Part shown: piece by piece, positions 6,016 through 8,856 of the stretch
How positions within the stretch are numbered: the stretch's first letter is position 1
Layout of the letters: the number at the start of each line of letters is the position of its first letter
NCBI GenBank assembly: GCA_002399505.1
Contig: DHDT01000017.1
Coordinates: 2,288-11,143, forward strand
Direction: 5' to 3'
DNA from: Caryophanales bacterium UBA4869
GTDB lineage: Bacteria > Bacillota_I > Bacilli_A > RFN20 > CAG-288
Length of the DNA: 8,856 nt
Made by a program: the position numbers and the translations under genes
Notes under the pieces: generated by a model
What the model saw: only the letters and a program-made list of their open reading frames with translations
Databases searched by the model: none
What the model was told of the DNA's origin: nothing

Positions 6016-6390
6016 TCATTTTTCGGTAGTGTTAAGGCGATTTTGAAGCAATTTTGAAAATTCTGCGCTTTCCGTTCCTATTACGAATACTACTTTATCG
6101 CCCATATACATGACATTGCTGAATTCTTTCTCAATACCGGCTTTGTCTATTTTGTCTTTCTCTTTCAGAAGGACAGTGACTCGGGAACCGGATGAAGATA
6201 TCTTGACGATATTGTCATTGCCGCCGAACTTGTCAGCCAGGGCATCGGCAGATGCCCTGACCTGTTCTTTGACTTTGAGATTGCTTGCTTTTATCTTATT
6301 GCTTTTTCTGATGTGAAGAACAAGAAGGATTATTATCAAGACTAAGACCAGAGCAGAAAAGACTATCAACAGTATTTGCCATAATTCCAT
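6016..6390 (-). CDS. Membrane-anchored EIIB-like domain lacking the phospho-cysteine
   Basis: A 124-residue protein with one N-terminal membrane span (about 5-25), a basic linker, and a domain (about 46-119) resembling glucose-type PTS EIIB. FGGNDNI (55-61) matches the FGGKENI of E. coli PtsG, and the segment up to DKVVFVIGTESAEF (98-111) aligns with few gaps. The phosphorylated cysteine of EIIB (DACITR) falls on S67 here (SSSGSR), while the arginine, R70, is kept. It therefore probably cannot carry phosphate through a thiol. There is no EIIC permease domain or partner, so it is unlikely to transport sugar; a sensing, scaffold or regulatory role is inference. Its ATG lies three bases after the nadK stop, with AAAGGAGG in the last nadK codons, so the two are co-translated. 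The homology call rests on pattern recognition. Confidence 0.75.
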   Translation of the reverse strand: MELWQILLIVFSALVLVLIIILLVLHIRKSNKIKASNLKVKEQVRASADALADKFGGNDNIVKISSSGSRVTVLLKEKDKIDKAGIEKEFSNVMYMGDKVVFVIGTESAEFSKLLQNRLNTTEK

Positions 6391-6393
6391 TTT

Positions 6394-7176
6394 TTATTCC
6401 TCCTTTGAGACAGTCAAAGATCTTTTGATTCTTTCAACCGGTGATACTGGTCTGAAATGAATCAGAGTGACGAACTTGTCAACGGCCTTTCTCACTTCCA
6501 GTTTATCGGAATTGCAAGAGCCGATATCAATGCCGTCAAGAGAGGCTCTTGCATGTCCGCTTTGGACATTGACAAGAAGAGAATCTTCATCTCTGATCAA
6601 TGCCTTGCTGACAGTATTAGGATAAAGACGATTGAATACCGGAGCAATCAGAGCATACTGATAGGCTTTCATGTTGCCGACAGCCAAAGGAGAGCCAAGG
6701 CTTGAAAGGTAACCAGTTGATGCGATGCTTGAACCGATGACAATTCCCGTCGATCTGGTTTTTGTCAGCAGTTCTCCGTTGACTAAGATGTCAAAAGCGA
6801 GGCTTCTGCTCGACTGAAGGACTATATCGTTAGTGAAGTAATGTGTCTTTCCTTCATAGAGAGCTTCATAGAGGGGAATCTTCTCTTTGCTGCACTCGTT
6901 CTTTTCGATGTCTCGAGCCAAAGAGTCGATGTCACCGTCAGGATAGTCGGAATAGAATCCCAGATGACCGGTGTTGATCAAAACGAAGTTGCCTTTGAAC
7001 TTAAAATCCTGAAAAGCTCTGAGAAGAGAACCGTCTCCTCCTAAAACAACGATGAGATCAGGATCTTTGTCGCGGTACTGAAAGCCTTTAAGCATCAGAC
7101 TATTGCATAAACGCGAGATAACCTGATAGGAGTTTTTCTTATATTTTGTGAAAATTGTGAATGTACAAGGTTTCAT
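6394..7176 (-). CDS. nadK: NAD kinase
   Basis: This cytoplasmic enzyme phosphorylates NAD to NADP and so sets the NADPH supply. The 260 residues match the short Gram-positive form. VVLGGDGSLLRAF (43-55) contains the diagnostic GGDG motif (46-49); INTGHLGFYSD (67-77) and FTNDIVL (114-120, N116 and D117) are also typical. The second substrate motif, usually TPTGSTAY, is strongly altered to SSIASTGY (149-156), although the surrounding SLGSPL is kept and the frame is continuous. No good ribosome binding site precedes the ATG. The gene stands back to back with a CYTH gene; in B. subtilis the corresponding genes (yjbN and yjbK) are also close. An EIIB-like gene is fused to it as an operon. Confidence 0.93.
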   Translation of the reverse strand: MKPCTFTIFTKYKKNSYQVISRLCNSLMLKGFQYRDKDPDLIVVLGGDGSLLRAFQDFKFKGNFVLINTGHLGFYSDYPDGDIDSLARDIEKNECSKEKIPLYEALYEGKTHYFTNDIVLQSSRSLAFDILVNGELLTKTRSTGIVIGSSIASTGYLSSLGSPLAVGNMKAYQYALIAPVFNRLYPNTVSKALIRDEDSLLVNVQSGHARASLDGIDIGSCNSDKLEVRKAVDKFVTLIHFRPVSPVERIKRSLTVSKEE

Positions 7177-7180
7177 ATTC

Positions 7181-7209
7181 TTTATATTTTACCGCTGTTA
7201 TTGTATCAT
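7181..7209 (+). promoter_or_regulatory. Possible promoter of the CYTH gene
   Basis: TTTATA (7181-7186) and TATCAT (7204-7209) are 17 bases apart on the plus strand. The predicted start near 7216 leaves room for AGAAGAGG (7222-7229), seven bases before the ATG at 7237. Confidence 0.45.
7200..7208 (-). promoter_or_regulatory. Possible extended -10 promoter of nadK
   Basis: TGATACAAT on the minus strand gives a TGn-extended -10 box with no clear -35 box. A start near 7193 would leave about 17 bases before the nadK ATG. It overlaps the opposing CYTH promoter, so the two would compete for polymerase. Confidence 0.45.
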
Positions 7210-7236
7210 ATTTAAGTACCAAGAAGAGGTTATAGA

Positions 7237-7821
7237 ATGGCAAGTAATAATATTGAAATCGAATCCAAGGTTCTTCTATCAAAATCTGATTATGAGAAGA
7301 TCATTGTGAAGCTCAATTTCGGCAACAAGAATATCGTCCAGACAAACTATTATCTTGATTCTGAAGATCGGGACTTAAAGAATTACGGAATGGTCCTGAG
7401 AGTCAGAAAGACAGTCGATGTCGTCAAACTGACAATGAAGGCTCCGATGTCAGAAGGTCTTCTTGAGAAGAACCAGGTTCTCAACGAAAAAGAATCTTCT
7501 GCTCTTTTAGATCACGACATCTTCCCCCGTGGCGATATCCACGATTTCTTGGAAATCCTTCATATCGATCCCTCTACTTTGAAAGTCTTAGCTAACCTGA
7601 CTACTGAAAGAAAAGAAATCCAGTATCAGGATACGATGTTAGATGTATCAAAGAACACCTATTCGGGAAAGGTCGATTACGAATTGGAGTGCGATTCTGA
7701 TTCTACCTTGAAGTCACAAGGCACCCTCAGGGATATCTGTTCTGATTTAGATATCGAGTTCAAGCTGAATACCCTGTCTAAAGAGACCAGAGCTATCAAC
7801 GCTGCTACCGGAACTAAGTAA
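7237..7821 (+). CDS. CYTH-domain protein (triphosphate tunnel metalloenzyme family)
   Basis: CYTH proteins fold as a beta-barrel tunnel that binds triphosphates with a divalent metal; members include adenylate cyclases, thiamine triphosphatases and inorganic triphosphatases. The signature ExExK is present as EIESK (7-11). TNYYLDSEDRDLKNYGMVLR (36-55) followed by RVRKT and KLTMKAP (64-70) matches the YjbK-like Firmicutes group, with the basic residues (R55, R57, K64, K68) that would line the tunnel. DYELECDSD supplies the acidic strand near the C-terminus. At 194 residues it is full length. The substrate cannot be told from sequence; inorganic triphosphate or a nucleoside triphosphate is likely for the family. 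It has its own ribosome binding site, probable promoter and terminator. Confidence 0.9.
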   Translation: MASNNIEIESKVLLSKSDYEKIIVKLNFGNKNIVQTNYYLDSEDRDLKNYGMVLRVRKTVDVVKLTMKAPMSEGLLEKNQVLNEKESSALLDHDIFPRGDIHDFLEILHIDPSTLKVLANLTTERKEIQYQDTMLDVSKNTYSGKVDYELECDSDSTLKSQGTLRDICSDLDIEFKLNTLSKETRAINAATGTK

Positions 7822-7828
7822 ACACAAT

Positions 7829-7860
7829 AAAATCCTCAGTGATCAAACTGAGGATTTTTT
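7829..7860 (+). terminator. Intrinsic terminator of the CYTH gene
   Basis: A perfect 12-bp stem, AAAATCCTCAGT (7829-7840) with ACTGAGGATTTT (7847-7858), has loop GATCAA and ends in a six-T run. It lies seven bases after the stop codon. Confidence 0.93.
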
Positions 7861-7890
7861 AATGCTTTGTCATTGCCTGATGATCGGCAT

Positions 7891-7925
7891 AAAAATAAAA
7901 CACCATCGGACAAAGCCGATGGTGT
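7891..7925 (-). terminator. Intrinsic terminator of spx
   Basis: On the minus strand, ACACCATCGG (7925-7916) pairs with CCGATGGTGT (7909-7900), a perfect 10-bp stem with a 6-base loop, followed by TTTATTTTT. It is 11 bases after the spx stop and faces the CYTH terminator. Confidence 0.92.
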
Positions 7926-7936
7926 AATGTATTTTT

Positions 7937-8395
7937 TCACTTCTCGCAGTTATCTTCGCAGTGTTCTCTCTTGTCGGAGAAGTGGTGTTCGCAGTCATCG
8001 AAGTTGGGGCAGACTCCCTTTTTGCAGCAGGAAGAAGCCAAGGACTTTGCTTTTTCGAAGATTTCGATGTCATCGGAGTTATATCCGACTTGAATCTGCT
8101 TGTCATCAACGATGATGGGACGCTTCAGAATTGTAGGATTCTCTTTGATGAACTGGCATAATTCGCCGACACTCATGTCGTCGATATTGATATGTCTTTC
8201 CTGGAAGACTTTGCTTCTGGTGGAGATGATATCATCAGTTCCGTCGAGAGACTTGTTCAGCATATCTTTGAGTTCATCGGGTGTGATCTCGTGTTTGAGG
8301 ATGTTGATTGACTGATAGGGAATCTTCTGGTCATCAAACCAGGATTTCACTTTTCGGCAGCTAGAACAGCTAGGCGACATATAGATCTTAATCAT
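7937..8395 (-). CDS. spx: Spx regulator with Cys/His-rich C-terminal extension
   Basis: Spx is an ArsC-fold protein that binds the RNA polymerase alpha C-terminal domain and switches on thiol and disulfide-stress genes. Residues 1-118 align with B. subtilis Spx: the redox switch C10-S-S-C13, the alpha-contacting G52 in DGTDDIISTRSKVFQ (51-65), and the conserved R92 in KRPIIVDDKQIQVGYN. Length is 152 against about 131 residues, the excess being a tail from about 121 with six cysteines (123, 124, 129, 135, 146, 150) and three histidines (137, 138, 145). This replaces the C-terminus that ClpXP recognises in B. subtilis Spx, so metal binding or altered turnover is plausible but inferred. Translation starts from GGGAGG eight bases upstream, within the end of the phosphatidyltransferase gene, which it overlaps by eight bases. 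A terminator follows. Confidence 0.93.
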   Translation of the reverse strand: MIKIYMSPSCSSCRKVKSWFDDQKIPYQSINILKHEITPDELKDMLNKSLDGTDDIISTRSKVFQERHINIDDMSVGELCQFIKENPTILKRPIIVDDKQIQVGYNSDDIEIFEKAKSLASSCCKKGVCPNFDDCEHHFSDKREHCEDNCEK

Positions 8396-8856
8396 TTCGT
8401 TTATCCTCCCTGTTATTAATTAAAGGTTTTGTAATCTCATTAGGACCATGCTTAAGCTTCTTGAAGAACAAGACCAGATACATGACGAAAGCCAGGGACA
8501 GGAAGAAAGTTGCGATAGTTGTAAGAGTGTCGATAGCCAGATGGAGGTGGAAAGGATCGACACTGAGAGGATAGGCTTCTACAATAAAGGGTCCGCCGAG
8601 AAGAAGAGTTCCCAAAGACAGATAGAAGATGAAAGTGGATATCTTTCCGTACCATTTGGCACCGCCATAGGTCTTGTTGTTTCTGGCTAAGATGACATCG
8701 GTAATGACTAAGACCGTCTCTTTGATAATGAAGACTGTGAACATCAGCCAGACTGAAGGGAACTGATAGAATCGGGAACAGAGAGCGGCTGTGACTGCCA
8801 ATTGAAGAAGCTTGTCGGCAATGGGATCAAGTAAAGTTCCTAAAGAAGACATCATA
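8388..8856 (-). CDS. CDP-alcohol phosphatidyltransferase, PgsA-like (5' end missing)
   Basis: The frame runs through the right edge, so the true start is outside; the methionines at the edge are internal. The visible 155 codons open with LGTLLDPIADKL, the second half (GxxxDxxxD) of the CDP-alcohol phosphotransferase motif; the first half (DxxDGxxAR) must lie upstream. Several hydrophobic segments follow (roughly 16-57, 70-95 and 107-132 of the visible part), then a charged tail. The family joins a CDP-activated lipid to an alcohol in the membrane; the commonest member in this phylum is PgsA, making phosphatidylglycerophosphate. The WYGKIST segment recalls PgsA paralogues of Clostridia-like bacteria, so the exact alcohol is uncertain. 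Its stop lies inside the spx start region, giving an eight-base overlap. Confidence 0.88.
   Translation of the reverse strand, partial: MMSSLGTLLDPIADKLLQLAVTAALCSRFYQFPSVWLMFTVFIIKETVLVITDVILARNNKTYGGAKWYGKISTFIFYLSLGTLLLGGPFIVEAYPLSVDPFHLHLAIDTLTTIATFFLSLAFVMYLVLFFKKLKHGPNEITKPLINNREDKRND

Noticed and set aside
6700..6750. Frameshift in nadK causing the odd TPTGSTAY region
   Set aside because: Recognisable NAD kinase sequence continues in the same frame on both sides, so this is substitution, not a broken gene.
7961..8315. Open plus-strand frames of 66-80 codons opposite spx and the phosphatidyltransferase gene
   Set aside because: They lie antisense to well-recognised proteins, have no ribosome binding sites and encode no recognisable sequence; they are mirror frames of real genes.
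1..8856. CRISPR array, tRNA, rRNA, insertion sequence or phage genes
   Set aside because: No spaced direct repeats, cloverleaf sequences, transposase or phage-like frames were found on either strand.

Overview
The window is a stretch of chromosome from a low-GC, Gram-positive-type bacterium. The gene set (Spx, RNase J, a YlbF-family protein, a CYTH protein beside NAD kinase) and the gene order point to Firmicutes/Bacillota. The reduced neighbourhoods and divergent proteins suggest the Erysipelotrichia side of that phylum, but this is an inference from sequence flavour, not a proven placement. Stops include TGA and tryptophans are TGG, so the genetic code is the standard bacterial one and not that of Mycoplasma.

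Layout. (1) Positions 1-1185, minus strand: the first 395 codons of an ABC transporter with an N-terminal ATPase fused to a membrane part, running off the left edge. A good promoter and a 17-codon leader peptide with an ideal ribosome binding site precede it, while the transporter gene has no ribosome binding site of its own. (2) 1409-2764, minus strand: tight operon ylbF-rsmD-coaD, the Bacillus subtilis ylbF-ylbG-ylbH-ylbI order without ylbG. (3) 2765-2829: a 65-bp divergent promoter region whose two extended -10 boxes lie so close to the start codons that both mRNAs should be leaderless or nearly so. (4) 2830-5770, plus strand: def (peptide deformylase), then rnjA-maf, closed by a strong terminator. 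(5) 5847-7176, minus strand: nadK, a membrane-anchored EIIB-like domain whose phosphorylatable cysteine is replaced by serine, and a 38-residue single-span membrane protein with its own promoter and terminator. (6) 7237-7821, plus strand: a CYTH-domain protein with its own terminator. (7) 7937-8856, minus strand: the 3' part of a CDP-alcohol phosphatidyltransferase gene overlapping spx, whose product has an unusual Cys/His-rich tail.

Most of the window is housekeeping: CoA synthesis, 16S rRNA methylation, N-terminal protein processing, RNA decay, nucleotide clean-up, NADP synthesis, phospholipid synthesis and thiol-stress control. I see no phage, transposon, CRISPR array, tRNA or rRNA. The parts most worth a second look are the leader peptide/ABC transporter unit, the EIIB-like protein tied to NAD kinase, the Spx tail, and the leaderless divergent promoter pair.
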